Of a DNA stretch of 64,000 bases, positions 29,102 through 38,542 are shown in pieces (within the stretch, counting starts at the first letter, position 1; each line of letters opens with the position of its first letter). A program made the position numbers and the translations under genes. Origin of the DNA: Arthrobacter sp. ISL-30 (lineage in GTDB: Bacteria; Actinomycetota; Actinomycetes; Actinomycetales; Micrococcaceae); NCBI RefSeq assembly GCF_018613855.1, contig NZ_JAGGPK010000013.1, positions 45,198 to 109,197 on the forward strand. Reading direction: 5' to 3'. The notes beneath the pieces were generated by a model, which worked only from the letters and a program-made list of their open reading frames with translations, searched no databases and was not told the origin of the DNA.

Positions 29102-29839
29102 CTAATCCTCAGCGTCTGCATCGTCGCCCGATGCCAGCTTCTGCCGCAGATAGTCGATGTAGTCGGCACGGAGCACATGCCGGGCTCGCGGGCGCTTCCC
29201 GCTGTTGATGTCCCGGACGTACTGCGCGAGCCGCTCCGGGTTCTTGCCGGCCCACCCGTGAGCAAGGGCCCAACCCTGCATGGCGTCGGCGTCTATCGGG
29301 ATTCTGGCGTCGCGCAACGCCAGGAGGACGCCGACGACCCGATCCTTCTCATAGCCTGCCGATATCGTGTTGTTGTGGTTCACCGTAAGCGTCAGGCTCC
29401 TCAGAGCCTCTATGACGATCGGGTCGAGATCGGGGGAGAAAGTTTCCCAGTCCGACCCGTCGCCAAGAATGTCCGGTTTCATCGCCGTGACCCACGGGCG
29501 GATCTGGTCGGCATTCCCGGTGATGAGGCAGATGGCCCGGATCCCGCGGCCGTAGCGCACCAGCTTCCCGATGTCTTCCATGTCCGGCCAGGCCATCAAC
29601 ACCGGACCATTACCTCGTGGAGTCCCACCACCGCGACCGGTGATGTGTACCACATTGCTGTGCCGCTGCACGAGGCGCTCCAAGGCGTCGCAGTTGCTGA
29701 GGTTCGACTTGAGTGACGTCCAGACCGAGAATGTATCGCCCGTCTGCATTTGTTCGACGCACCAGTCGATCGCTGCGCCGACGCCCTCGTCGTCGTAGCT
29801 GGCGACGGCTGTTGGGTAGTGGCTGTCTCGGTCGAACAT
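29102..29839 (-). CDS. hypothetical protein, 245 aa
   Basis: No family recognised. The N-terminal half alternates strands and helices (T-F-S-V-W-T-S-L-K, N-V-V-H-I-T-G-R-G-G-G-T-P-R-G, I-R-A-I-C-L-I-T-G), as in a Rossmann-like alpha/beta fold. There is a Gly-rich loop near residues 68-76 but no clear P-loop Lys. The C-terminal part is helical with an acidic tail. RBS GGGGG precedes the ATG. The gene diverges from the TIGR02391 pair, which makes a three-gene module possible. Confidence 0.62.
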   Translation of the reverse strand: MFDRDSHYPTAVASYDDEGVGAAIDWCVEQMQTGDTFSVWTSLKSNLSNCDALERLVQRHSNVVHITGRGGGTPRGNGPVLMAWPDMEDIGKLVRYGRGIRAICLITGNADQIRPWVTAMKPDILGDGSDWETFSPDLDPIVIEALRSLTLTVNHNNTISAGYEKDRVVGVLLALRDARIPIDADAMQGWALAHGWAGKNPERLAQYVRDINSGKRPRARHVLRADYIDYLRQKLASGDDADAED

Positions 29840-30011
29840 GTGTCCCCCTATGAATTGTGTCGTCGGGCTTAACGCTAACTTGGAACTCCGACACGAACCG
29901 GGCCACCAGTTCGGGAAAGTCGGCGCAAGTCCGGCAGACTTGTGGCAGGTGACTTATGGGCCACGGGAGACGACTTGAGGCGTGACCGCCACAACGAAAT
30001 CTGGGGGAGAG

Positions 30012-30917
30012 ATGGACGTCCGGACGGACGGCGAGTACTTGGACTTTCTTGCGAAGCGTCTCGACGAGTTCTCGAGGACGTTCGAGGAGTTCATGACGCA
30101 CCACGTAGAGAACTCCGGGTTCGGGGCTATGGCCGTTGGGATGGCTCCTGCTGTCCTACCGAAGGACAGCGCTGACAAGGCACGCGTCCGGGTGCTCACT
30201 GATGAGCTGAACCGCCTCGCCGGCGCGCTCATGGATCTCAGCGGCGTCACCGGCGTCCGACTCGCAGTCCAGGGAGCCGGGGTACTCGACCCCTTCGTGA
30301 ACTGGCAGAGGATGCTCGAACCGAAGCCGCTGCTCGACGCCCCTGTCGTCCGAGGCTGCTGCCTCCAAGCCGCAGGTCGGCTGGAGGGTCTCAAGGCGAA
30401 GGCCGAGGCGCTCTCATCGCCGACGATCGAGCCTTCGCTCTTGCATCCTCTGGTGTGGGCCGCAGCCCAACGTCTCTGGAACGATGGCCACCTCCGGCAA
30501 GGAGTTGCGGCTGCCGCGGAAGCCCTCAGCGGCCAAATGAAGCAGCTCACGGGTCGGAACGACGCAAGTGACACTTCTCTGTGGCAGCAGGCGTTCGCCG
30601 CCGCCGAGCCACAGGAGGGCAAGCCCCGGCTGCGCTGGCCTGGCGACCCAAACGACCAAGACGTCAAAACTATGCAGGCCGGACTGCTGAGCTTCGCCCC
30701 CGGTGTCAACATGGTGATCCGGAACCCGGCGACACACGTCGCAGAAGACTTCACCGAGCAGGATGGACTCGAACAGCTCGCGACACTGAGCATCCTCGCC
30801 AAGTTCCTGGACCGGTGTGTAGTTGTGTCCGTCGACGGCGCGACCACCTCTCCGGCCGAGCACGTATTCCCGGAGCCTGCAGGCGAAGCCAAGGTTTTGA
30901 CCAGGGAAAACGGCTAG
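30012..30917 (+). CDS. TIGR02391 (Ymh-like) family protein
   Basis: The C-terminal ~130 residues of the 301-aa protein carry the TIGR02391 pattern. L-L-H-P-L-V-W-A-A-A-Q-R-L-W-N-D-G-H comes first, then A-A-E-A-L-S-G-Q-M-K-Q, and L-S-F-A-P-G-V-N-M-V-I-R-N-P-A-T-H late. The N-terminal half is helical and unrecognised. The N-P-x2-H motif resembles the RNase motif of HEPN proteins (R-x4-6-H; here R-N-P-A-T-H), so a HEPN-type RNase is a fair inference. The ATG at 30012 follows GGGGGAG closely; GTG 29982 is an alternative. It lies 6 nt before the next gene. Confidence 0.8.
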   Translation: MDVRTDGEYLDFLAKRLDEFSRTFEEFMTHHVENSGFGAMAVGMAPAVLPKDSADKARVRVLTDELNRLAGALMDLSGVTGVRLAVQGAGVLDPFVNWQRMLEPKPLLDAPVVRGCCLQAAGRLEGLKAKAEALSSPTIEPSLLHPLVWAAAQRLWNDGHLRQGVAAAAEALSGQMKQLTGRNDASDTSLWQQAFAAAEPQEGKPRLRWPGDPNDQDVKTMQAGLLSFAPGVNMVIRNPATHVAEDFTEQDGLEQLATLSILAKFLDRCVVVSVDGATTSPAEHVFPEPAGEAKVLTRENG

Positions 30918-30923
30918 ATCGAC

Positions 30924-32195
30924 ATGGCTGCAAAAGAAGACCTCTCCGCTTCCGCGCGAGGGATGCTGAAGAAGGTGAAGCGGCGCTACATGGAGTCGCG
31001 GGACTTCAACGGGCTGCATGTAAGCACCACCCGAAACTCACGCGACGAGATCGAGGCAGCGGTCGAACTGGCAAATGCCGGTCTGATCGAAGTCGTTGGC
31101 CCAAGCGACTACATGAACATCCACATCCGTCCCTGGCCTTCGCGGAGGACCATAGCCGAGCAGATCAAAGAGCTTCGCGAGCTCTCCGATGACGATTACG
31201 GGGTCTGTCTCTACCCCAAGGTGAAAGCATTGAAGCGGATGAAGCTGCCCGTGAAGTTCGAGGACGCCCCATTCGCCAGGGCCATGGCGCGCGGCAGGTC
31301 CACGCTGGAGCTCGCGTTCTTCAGCTCGGACGTGCTCGAGGGCTACCGCAACGATGCCCGCTACCGGTTCGGCATGGGCGACTTCGGAATCAACTTCGGG
31401 CTGTCCGACGAGGCGTACGACGACAAGGACCAACCGAAGAAGGACAGAGTCGGGCTTATGCACCTGGGCTTCGCTTACGACATGCGCCAGTACGACCCGG
31501 AGGTCTCGGACTCCCCAATAGTCCGACGCGTCGCCGCCTTCTACGGCGACTTGGACGACCTGACGCCCGAGCACCAGCAGCGCTGGGCGAGCTTCCAGGT
31601 CCACGAAGAGGGCAACACGCCTCACCCTGTTTGGTACGCCTCGCAGATGGGCCACTGGCCGGACGGCATCGGACCCTTCGCCCGGCTCGCCCAGGAGCTC
31701 AAGGCCATCAGTGACCTCTTCGAGAACGTGTGGGCCACGCGTCTATTCCGGTCCCACGAGCTGCCCGACGACTTCGGGTGGATCCTCCGGGCCGACCAGC
31801 GGGAGTGGGACCACTTCATTCACTCGTTCGACAAGCTCCTGTCGGACAACATCGACGGCGCGGCACTCGACAAGGCCAAGGTTCCACGGGTCAACGAGAA
31901 AAAGGAGCGTCTCGGAACCCTAAGCCGGCTTGAGCTGTTCATGACGATGAACCATGTGAAAGCGGATGCTGCGAAATGGGCGCTGAAGCCTCTACGGGAG
32001 GTTCGCATGGCGCGGCAGAAACCCGCCCACGCGCTGCGCACCAACGTGACAGACCGCACCTTCATCCGCAAGCAACGGGACCTTCTACACGAGGTCAACG
32101 AAGTCCTGATCAACATCCGCCAATGGCTATCCAGCCACCCGGAGAACCGAGACTGGAAAGAGCCCTGGCCCGACGCCAGGGACTACCCGCTCTGA
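30924..32195 (+). CDS. hypothetical protein, 423 aa, partner of TIGR02391 gene
   Basis: No domain recognised. The N-terminal ~80 residues look like a small DNA-binding-like helical unit (L-K-K-V-K-R-R-Y-M-E-S-R). The middle has conserved-looking aromatic stretches (Y-R-F-G-M-G-D-F-G-I-N-F-G, W-Y-A-S-Q-M-G-H-W-P). The end is basic and helical (F-I-R-K-Q-R-D-L-L-H-E-V-N-E-V). It starts 6 nt after the TIGR02391 stop and is clearly in one operon. As the larger cytoplasmic partner of a putative HEPN RNase it could be a sensor or inhibitor. Confidence 0.65.
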   Translation: MAAKEDLSASARGMLKKVKRRYMESRDFNGLHVSTTRNSRDEIEAAVELANAGLIEVVGPSDYMNIHIRPWPSRRTIAEQIKELRELSDDDYGVCLYPKVKALKRMKLPVKFEDAPFARAMARGRSTLELAFFSSDVLEGYRNDARYRFGMGDFGINFGLSDEAYDDKDQPKKDRVGLMHLGFAYDMRQYDPEVSDSPIVRRVAAFYGDLDDLTPEHQQRWASFQVHEEGNTPHPVWYASQMGHWPDGIGPFARLAQELKAISDLFENVWATRLFRSHELPDDFGWILRADQREWDHFIHSFDKLLSDNIDGAALDKAKVPRVNEKKERLGTLSRLELFMTMNHVKADAAKWALKPLREVRMARQKPAHALRTNVTDRTFIRKQRDLLHEVNEVLINIRQWLSSHPENRDWKEPWPDARDYPL

Positions 32196-32408
32196 TGGTG
32201 ACGACTTCGTTCCCCGGTGTCGGCGAGCTGAATTCAAACGCTCCGCTGCATCCAAGATGATTTCTCGGATCGCGGCTTCCGTTAGGCAGTCTTCGACATA
32301 AGCGTGCCCCACCGGGCCGCCCATTTTTGCATGCGCGTCATGGGCGACTGCTGTTCCGCCGTTATGTAGCCTTAACAGGAGCCAAATGGCCAAGGACCTA
32401 GGGGAGAA

Positions 32409-35204
32409 ATGCGCGCCGGTAAGACTGAAGTAATCGGGACGCCGGGCCAGTCCGCCGTCAAGGGTCAGTTCGAAAAGCTTCGCTGGGGTGCCAACCCTAA
32501 TCCCGATCACGATCTGGGTACGGACCTTTGGTTGCAGCCGCGAGACGAACGAAGGTTTGAACTCAACACGGTCGCAGGAGCACAGGTCAAGACCAGCGAA
32601 ACCAAGGGTCCAAACACTTATTTCGGCAGCCCGGAGAGGGACGCCGACGGGAAAATCCTTGGGTGGTGGTACTACGAGTCGGCCAAGAAAGACCACTTCG
32701 ACTACTGGACTCGGCACACCGCTCCCCATTTCCTGATTCTTCATGACCTGGAAACAGCGGAATCGTACTGGGTGCATGTAACGAGTGAAAGATTGGTAGC
32801 GGCAGGCTCAGGCAAGAAGATCCTTATCCCTGTGCATCAGCTTGTTGACGAAGCGCATAACAGGGAACTGATCGAGGTCGCTACGAGCGGAAGGCCGCAC
32901 ATTCCATGGGAGGGGAGCGCCTGGGGTGGTGCGCAAACGCTCGCTGCCGGCGATCTTCTCCGGCACGCACTGATAGTGCCCAGGCTGGTGGCACCGCACC
33001 GAAATGACCTCCCGAAGGCCTTCCAGCCAGAGCAGGCGGTTGCTGCCCTTGTGCTACTCAGACAGACAGATCTTGAGAACAAAATGCCCGATGCCAGCGC
33101 GCGCAATAAGTCGAAGTTGTGGGGTTGGGCGTTCGTCACGGCTCTCGAATCGTACCTGAGGACCGATGAGCCGGCAGTGTTCAAAGATGCGTTGGACTCG
33201 GCCGAAAAGGCTTCTGACAAGGTGGCTGCGGTCTGCACATGGGCCTCAGCTCTTTTGGAACGTGCAGAAGCGTCTACTGCCCTTGCCTTGCTGAACAAGG
33301 TCCTCGCCGACGACGACGCCTCACCGCAGGACCATGTTTGGCTGTTAGTCCAACGTGCAAGGTGCTTGAACGAACTGGGTCGGCGCGACGAAGCCAAAAA
33401 GGTCGCACTGGAAGCACTCCAGGGCAGGAATTCCGCGCCCGATGACCCAACCTTGACTGCGCTGTGTGGGGCAGCTTCCTGGATCGTCTTCTCGTCTTCG
33501 CCGTTTGGCGCTAGGAGCTTCTCAGACGTCATAACAGGAAGCGATAACATCGCATCTTGGTGGAGGACACAGGTTACGGCTTGGGGGCTGTCCTCGAACT
33601 TTGAGGAGCAGTTCAGCACATGGTCCCGAGACTCAACCCGTAGAGTCGGCTTCGAAGACGCAGCCTGGAGTCACTTGCGCGCCAGCTCTCTCATCGCGGG
33701 CCTGATCGGCGACCAATCAAGCTGGACCCATTCATACGCCAGACTTGCGAAGCTTCAGTTAATGCGCACGGGCAACAAATCAGAGGTATCTGAGGTGGCC
33801 CAATCACTGACGATGCTCCGCTGGGCAGGCGATCACAAAGCCCTCACGGATGCAATTCATCGAGTCGTCCTTGAAGGTCCCGCGGAAGCGGCCCGGTCAG
33901 CCAGTGAGGCCGTGAAACTGGCAGAATCAACAAAGACGACCATACGGTCCAACATAGCTCTGCTGAAGTCAGCCGCAGACGTCCTGACGCCTGATACTGC
34001 AGACTCGACCGCTAAATGGTGTATGAAGTTCCTTTCGGACTTGCCTGCCTTTGGCGAGTTGTATTCGCCGGGATACCACGTCCCCATCGAGCTTCTCGGA
34101 CTTTTAGCTCCAGTGGTCCCCGCCCTAAGTGAAACCGGGCGAAATGAGCTCCTGGAGTGGCTTGCTGCATTGCCGGAGCAGCCCGACCATTTGATTGCCC
34201 AGACTTATGGGTCAGTTTTTCGCGCTGTTGCCGACAGAGTCGCGGGTACAGCAGACATCGAAAAGCTCGTTGCACGGCCGGCCGGCGACCACGCAGCCCT
34301 CACTCAGGTGGTCGACAAGCTTCGTGCACGAGATGACACTAACTACCGCCTAAGCCTACTGAAGGACATCGAGAAGGGTGATCACACCGCACTCAACAGG
34401 TTTGGCGACGTGGAGTCACTAACCGAACCCGCTGTCCGAGGAATGCTCGAAACTTTGGCCAGCGAGGTCAGGCACGTTACTGCTATGGCCGGCGGGCTGG
34501 CGTACGCCGATGGCGGGAACTCCGTCCGCACGCTCGTTCTACTCAACCTCTGGCACCCCGAGCTTGCCCTGTGGGAACCATTCTTGGAGTTCCTCGAAGA
34601 GTCCCGTGTGTCCAAGGACGATCTCGTGGGCTGTTTGTCCGTGCTAGGCCGTGCACCACTCAAGATCACGGCAGACAGCGAACGGCTCGCCGCGTCCCTT
34701 CGCCGCCTCATGACGGAAAAAGGCGGGGAGGGTGAATGGCTCTTTGGAGAGTGGGCGGATGTTCGTGGTCTGGCCGCTGAAGCCCTGTTTGCGGTTGATC
34801 CAGATTCTGTGACTGAAGAAGACATATGGGCGCTCATGCGCGGCAGCTCCGGGCAGCAGCACTCCGCCGCACGCATCATCGCTCGGCGGGAAAAGGCCGA
34901 AGAATTTGGACTGCTCGTAGCGCTATCCGCATCGGATGACACAAGTATTAGGGCTATTGTGGCAAACAGACTTGCCGGCTGGGTTTCTCGTGGCATCGCA
35001 GGGGCCAGGGCTTCTGCTTTGTTGAATACAATGCTGGACAGCCGTGGGACCGAGTTGCCCCGGGCCGTGGTCGCGCACGCTCAAGGGGCTCCGAAGGATG
35101 AAGGCATGACGCAGATCATCGATCGCTATAAGGACCATCTCTCGGCGACGGTGCGAAATTCGATTCGTAGTATTCAGGAGCGGGCCGAACCGGAAGTGAG
35201 CTAG
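32409..35204 (+). CDS. DUF4365 nuclease-like domain plus long helical repeats, 931 aa
   Basis: The first ~170 residues match DUF4365, a PD-(D/E)xK-like domain. Asp in H-D-L-G-T-D-L-W comes first, then V-A-G-A-Q-V-K-T-S (the Q-x-K motif), then W-W-Y-Y-E-S-A-K-K-D-H and Y-W-V-H-V-T. The remaining ~760 residues are helical hairpins of TPR/HEAT type without other motifs. Known: DUF4365 proteins recur in defence islands, where nuclease fused to repeats suggests a sensor-effector in one chain. RBS GGGGAGA precedes the ATG. It is monocistronic and starts 213 bp after the previous gene. Confidence 0.8.
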   Translation: MRAGKTEVIGTPGQSAVKGQFEKLRWGANPNPDHDLGTDLWLQPRDERRFELNTVAGAQVKTSETKGPNTYFGSPERDADGKILGWWYYESAKKDHFDYWTRHTAPHFLILHDLETAESYWVHVTSERLVAAGSGKKILIPVHQLVDEAHNRELIEVATSGRPHIPWEGSAWGGAQTLAAGDLLRHALIVPRLVAPHRNDLPKAFQPEQAVAALVLLRQTDLENKMPDASARNKSKLWGWAFVTALESYLRTDEPAVFKDALDSAEKASDKVAAVCTWASALLERAEASTALALLNKVLADDDASPQDHVWLLVQRARCLNELGRRDEAKKVALEALQGRNSAPDDPTLTALCGAASWIVFSSSPFGARSFSDVITGSDNIASWWRTQVTAWGLSSNFEEQFSTWSRDSTRRVGFEDAAWSHLRASSLIAGLIGDQSSWTHSYARLAKLQLMRTGNKSEVSEVAQSLTMLRWAGDHKALTDAIHRVVLEGPAEAARSASEAVKLAESTKTTIRSNIALLKSAADVLTPDTADSTAKWCMKFLSDLPAFGELYSPGYHVPIELLGLLAPVVPALSETGRNELLEWLAALPEQPDHLIAQTYGSVFRAVADRVAGTADIEKLVARPAGDHAALTQVVDKLRARDDTNYRLSLLKDIEKGDHTALNRFGDVESLTEPAVRGMLETLASEVRHVTAMAGGLAYADGGNSVRTLVLLNLWHPELALWEPFLEFLEESRVSKDDLVGCLSVLGRAPLKITADSERLAASLRRLMTEKGGEGEWLFGEWADVRGLAAEALFAVDPDSVTEEDIWALMRGSSGQQHSAARIIARREKAEEFGLLVALSASDDTSIRAIVANRLAGWVSRGIAGARASALLNTMLDSRGTELPRAVVAHAQGAPKDEGMTQIIDRYKDHLSATVRNSIRSIQERAEPEVS

Positions 35205-35671
35205 GGCCTGGCGAGAGTGCCGTCGGCCCTTATGTCCGTATCCGGGAATTCACGAAGTGCAGCCGCTACGGCTCTGACGGCTGCCGGATCTTCTGTCCAG
35301 GGCCGGCCTGTCCGTGTGCAGGCGTGGAAGTTTGTCACTTTTGAGGCCTTGGCGGGCTCAGTAAGTTCTGCCCACACGCTACCCGCAGATCCTCCAAGAG
35401 CTCCGGTGACATCGGCGCGTCCGCGACAGGGACTGCCGCCCCAACTGGACTCACGCGTGCCGCGGTTACGGCTTTTCGCTGAAGAAAACTTCTAAGGCCC
35501 ATTTCTTTGTTCCCCCTTTCCCCCTGCACGGAGTATCAAGGCCCCCTTAACGCGTCTGGGACCTTCAGCTCGGAAGACGGCAGCCATGGCCCCCGGCCAG
35601 CCATATAGTTCAGCCTTGCTGCATAGCACGCAGAGTCCGCGTCGTTGGCTTGGAAAAGGTCTCGTAGATCC

Positions 35672-35870
35672 GCGATGCAGTAAGGCTTACCATTTCCGCC
35701 CGGTTCTGAGACACCGGAGCGTCACAGATCTCTTCTCTCCTTCCATCACGGAATGGGATCGCCAATTAGTGAACATGTGGTGATCGCATTGGGATAGGCC
35801 TTTTCTGCTGATTTCGCAGGCAATTTCTTGTCTCGCAGATGAGCGCACCACCGCACCGATACACATTCCA
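35672..35870 (+). repeat. right-end repeat, copy 2 (short)
   Basis: Only the distal ~170-200 bp of the module is recognisable: GGTGATCGCA, TGGGAT.GGCC and CTGATTT.GCAGG appear in the same order as in the other copies and end at the CCGGG junction at 35871. The upstream ~470 bp (35205-35671) shows no gene and no clear similarity. Confidence 0.65.
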
Positions 35871-35977
35871 CCGGGGGTAGTCCTTAACCATGTATGTGTG
35901 AAGGCATTCGAGCGGTGGCTGGCTTACCGTCAAACATGTGCGCGGAAGCAGCGCCTGCCCCACGCCGAATGGCTGCC

Positions 35978-36113
35978 CAAGCTCGTCGTTGGTGCGGACT
36001 CTGACGATCTTCAGGTTATGCCTATGCACCGCGGGGTGAGATGGGTTCACGACTCAGGTCCAGGCGGGTCACGAGGTCGAGGCCATACCAGGTGTCCGTC
36101 TACGACGTCGCGC
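35978..36113 (+). repeat. direct repeat A flanking unit 3 cargo
   Basis: About 135 bp matching 48606-48741 in the same orientation. Identical runs include GATGGGTTCACGACTC and GTCCGTCTACGACGTCGCGC, with GTTGGTGCGGA at the start. Confidence 0.75.
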
Positions 36114-36127
36114 TTACAGTCGGCCCC

Positions 36128-36270
36128 CTACCGGTACAGCGACACTGGCGTCGCCCGAAGTCCGCCCGAAGGCCGGAACGCGCTGTCGGAGGAGTACGCG
36201 CAGGCGTTGGCTGTCTGGCTGACGGTCCTGCCCTCGGCGAGCAACGCTAGACCGCAAGATGGCAGTGATG
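36128..36270 (-). pseudogene. AraC-type helix-turn-helix remnant
   Basis: A minus-strand frame ends with L-L-A-E-G-R-T-V-S-Q-T-A-N-A-C-A-Y-S-S-D-S-A-F and, after a short gap, T-P-V-S-L-Y-R-stop. This mirrors the last helix-turn-helix and the F-R-R...T-P-x2-Y-R end of AraC-family regulators. No intact upstream domain is present. It sits between repeat A and nhaA. Confidence 0.4.
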
Positions 36271-36362
36271 GTTCTCTTCCTGCTCCATGATTGGTGCAGC
36301 GGGTTGCCGTGGCAGGTCGGCCAGCAGCCTTGCTGCGTGCAAGGCCCGCTGCGTCGAAGAGT

Positions 36363-37697
36363 TCATGCAGCCGAATGCGAAGACTCTCCGGGGCCTGGGC
36401 CTGCCGCGCTGGAAGGCCGGGAGGAGTTGGTGTGTCGGTAGTGGCGGTTCCTGGGCAGCAGGACTGCACCAGCCAGCAGTGAGGCGATGAGGGACGCCGC
36501 CAGGATCCCTGTCGTCGCCTGGTCACCGTAGCTGTTGCCGTGGCCGAAGCTGAGTTCCGCGACCAGCAGGGAAACGGTGAAGCCGATCCCGCCGAGGAGC
36601 GAAACGCCGATAATATCGATCCACTTGATGGAGCGGTCCAGTTTTGCCCTGGTGGCCTTGGTAAGGAGCCAGACCGTTCCGAGAATTCCGGCTGGTTTGC
36701 CCATGACCAAGGCGATGATGATCCCGAGTGTCACCGGGTTCGCGAACAGGGATCCGACCCCGTCCCGGCCGCCCACCTGTACACCTGCTGCAAAGAAGGC
36801 AAACACCGGCACGGCGATACCAGCTGAAACGGGACGGAGCCGGTGCTCCAGGATCTCGGCCAACCCCCCGCCCGGCTGCGGTCCGCCCTTGGAGTGAGCG
36901 AGCGGGACAGCGAAGCCCAGCATGACTCCTGCTACAGTCGCGTGGATCCCTGAATTGTGGACCAGAACCCAGGCGGCAGCGCTCAGGGGAAGCAGGATCA
37001 GCCAGGCCGCTGCCCGTGTAGAGAAGAACCGCCGGTACCGGTGTGCAAGAAAGGTGTAGGAACCCAAGGCGAGCAACACCAGCAGCAGCGGTTCCGCACG
37101 AATGTCCTGCGAATAGAAGAACGCGATGATGCCAATTGCGATCAGGTCATCAACCACGGCTAGTGTCAGGAGGAAAATCCGCAACGCACCCGGCAGGTGC
37201 GAACCGATCAGGGCCAGAACAGCGACGGCGAAGGCGATGTCCGTCGCTGTCGGAATCGCCCACCCCCTCAGCGTTTCGGGACTGGCCAGGTTGACCACGG
37301 AGTAAATGATGGCGGGAACAGCGACCCCACCGGCGGCAGCGGCAACCGGCACGACCGACTTGCTGGGCTCGCGCAGATCCCCGATCAGGAACTCCCGCTT
37401 AAGTTCAAGGCCGACGAGGAAAAAGAAGATGGCCAGCAGACCGTCCGATGCCCACTCGCCCAGGCTGAGTTCCAGATGCCACGGCCCGTATCCGACCCGG
37501 ATATCCCTCAGCTGGAAGTAGCCGGCAGACAGCGGGGAGTTTGCCCAGATCAGCGCGATGATCGCAGCTGCTACGAGCAGCGCGCCGCCGACAGTCTCTT
37601 TGCGCAGGATGGAGCCGATGCGCAGTAACTCAGAAGGACTTTCCCCTCCGAGCAGGAAGGAGCGGGGGCGGGCATCCGGTGAGTTCTGGTCGTCCAT
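36363..37697 (-). CDS. nhaA: Na+/H+ antiporter NhaA
   Basis: Exchanges external H+ for internal Na+ at high pH. The 444-aa protein has about 12 hydrophobic helices. The unwound helix motif T-D-I-A-F-A and the ion-site pair in V-V-D-D-L-I-A-I are intact, as are [15 protein letters not shown] and the late G-F-T-V-S-L-L. The start ATG 37697 follows GAGGA. It is the last gene of a minus-strand cluster DUF1538-PII-CBS-NhaA. Confidence 0.95.
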   Translation of the reverse strand: MDDQNSPDARPRSFLLGGESPSELLRIGSILRKETVGGALLVAAAIIALIWANSPLSAGYFQLRDIRVGYGPWHLELSLGEWASDGLLAIFFFLVGLELKREFLIGDLREPSKSVVPVAAAAGGVAVPAIIYSVVNLASPETLRGWAIPTATDIAFAVAVLALIGSHLPGALRIFLLTLAVVDDLIAIGIIAFFYSQDIRAEPLLLVLLALGSYTFLAHRYRRFFSTRAAAWLILLPLSAAAWVLVHNSGIHATVAGVMLGFAVPLAHSKGGPQPGGGLAEILEHRLRPVSAGIAVPVFAFFAAGVQVGGRDGVGSLFANPVTLGIIIALVMGKPAGILGTVWLLTKATRAKLDRSIKWIDIIGVSLLGGIGFTVSLLVAELSFGHGNSYGDQATTGILAASLIASLLAGAVLLPRNRHYRHTNSSRPSSAAGPGPGESSHSAA

Positions 37698-37770
37698 TCG
37701 GTGAGTCCTCGAGCAGTCCCGACAAGACAATGTCACCTGCCAACGTAGTGGTCAGCGGAGCGGGTGAATG

Positions 37771-38160
37771 TCACGTTAGTTCCTCCATGAGCCGGGCGAG
37801 GATGTCATTCATTGCGAGAAGTCCGACGAGCTGATTGCCTTCCACCACGACGAGCCGGCTGAGGTGATAGCGGCTCATCAAAGCGGCGGCCTGGCGGACG
37901 GACAACTGTTCGTTCACGGTGATGGCCGGAATCGTGGCTGCGTCATAGACGTTCAGGAGGTCTACATCGCCCTCCTGTGCAACGACGGTGTCCAGGAGTT
38001 CTCTGTAGCTCAGCATGCCGTAGGCGTCGTGGGCGTGCTGCCGCTCCACCACCAGACTCTTCACCTGGCGCTCTTTCATCATCGACAGCGCCTCCCGCAG
38101 GGTGCTGTAAGGGGAGATCGTGACGACCTCGGGGACCATGACATCTTTGACAGTGAGCAT
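37771..38160 (-). CDS. tandem CBS-domain protein
   Basis: A 129-aa stand-alone CBS pair: V-K-D-V-M-V-P-E-V-V-T-I-S at the start and D-A-A-T-I-P-A-I-T-V for the second domain, each followed by the L-x2-L/V-x3-M helix and V-V-V-x-G/E-x-x strand. CBS pairs bind adenine nucleotides and gate transporters. RBS AAGGAGG lies 8 nt before the ATG. The place between the PII-like and NhaA genes suggests control of one of these transporters. Confidence 0.92.
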   Translation of the reverse strand: MLTVKDVMVPEVVTISPYSTLREALSMMKERQVKSLVVERQHAHDAYGMLSYRELLDTVVAQEGDVDLLNVYDAATIPAITVNEQLSVRQAAALMSRYHLSRLVVVEGNQLVGLLAMNDILARLMEELT

Positions 38161-38191
38161 CTCTTTCCTCCTTGTAAAGTGCTGGACCGGC

Positions 38192-38542
38192 TCAGGTGTC
38201 CTCGCGGCGCAGGTGTTCCTCGAATCTGACGACCTGGCGCATGTCGATCCCGGTCAGGTGCTCGATGGGGATCGCGAAGGCCAGGCCGCGGGATTCCGTT
38301 CCTTGAACCAATGTCGAGTGCAGTTCCTTTAGGATCGGCGCGGTCAGGTGTGCCCCCACGACCATCAGCAGCACGGACTGGGTCCCTTCGAAGGTGAGCC
38401 CGAAAAACGTCTTCCTGGCCTTGCCCCCGATGCCCTTGCCCGGCAGGATGGTCACACCGGTGGCCCCGGCCCGTTGGGCGTGTTCGATCACCTTGTCTTC
38501 AAGCTCGTCCGGGGCGATCACGATGACTGCTGTGAATTTCAT
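38192..38542 (-). CDS. PII-like signal protein
   Basis: A 116-aa protein with a ferredoxin-like PII fold. Strand F-T-A-V-I-V-I-A-P-D-E-L-E-D-K-V leads into A-G-A-T-G-V-T-I-L-P-G-K-G-I-G. A T-loop-like region (K-A-R-K-T-F-F-G-L) and V-L-L-M-V-V-G-A-H come after. It lacks the classical T-loop Tyr, so it is not GlnB. ATG 38542 overlaps the DUF1538 stop by 4 nt and has AAGGAGGGAG upstream. It probably regulates the DUF1538 membrane protein by binding a nucleotide. Confidence 0.8.
   Translation of the reverse strand: MKFTAVIVIAPDELEDKVIEHAQRAGATGVTILPGKGIGGKARKTFFGLTFEGTQSVLLMVVGAHLTAPILKELHSTLVQGTESRGLAFAIPIEHLTGIDMRQVVRFEEHLRREDT

Larger units (their letters stand above)
28971..35870. mobile_element. 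island unit 2 (6.9 kb)
   Basis: Delimited by CCGGG at 28971 and 35871, with left box TGTCCTAAA at 28980 and a shortened right-end repeat at ~35672-35870. Cargo: a 245-aa unknown, the TIGR02391 protein with its 423-aa partner, and the 931-aa DUF4365-repeat protein. All look like single- or two-gene defence candidates. Confidence 0.65.

Noticed and set aside
35217..35495. 92-aa plus-strand frame after the DUF4365 gene
   Set aside because: No RBS, Ala/Pro/Arg-rich chance composition; the region is better explained as non-coding end DNA.
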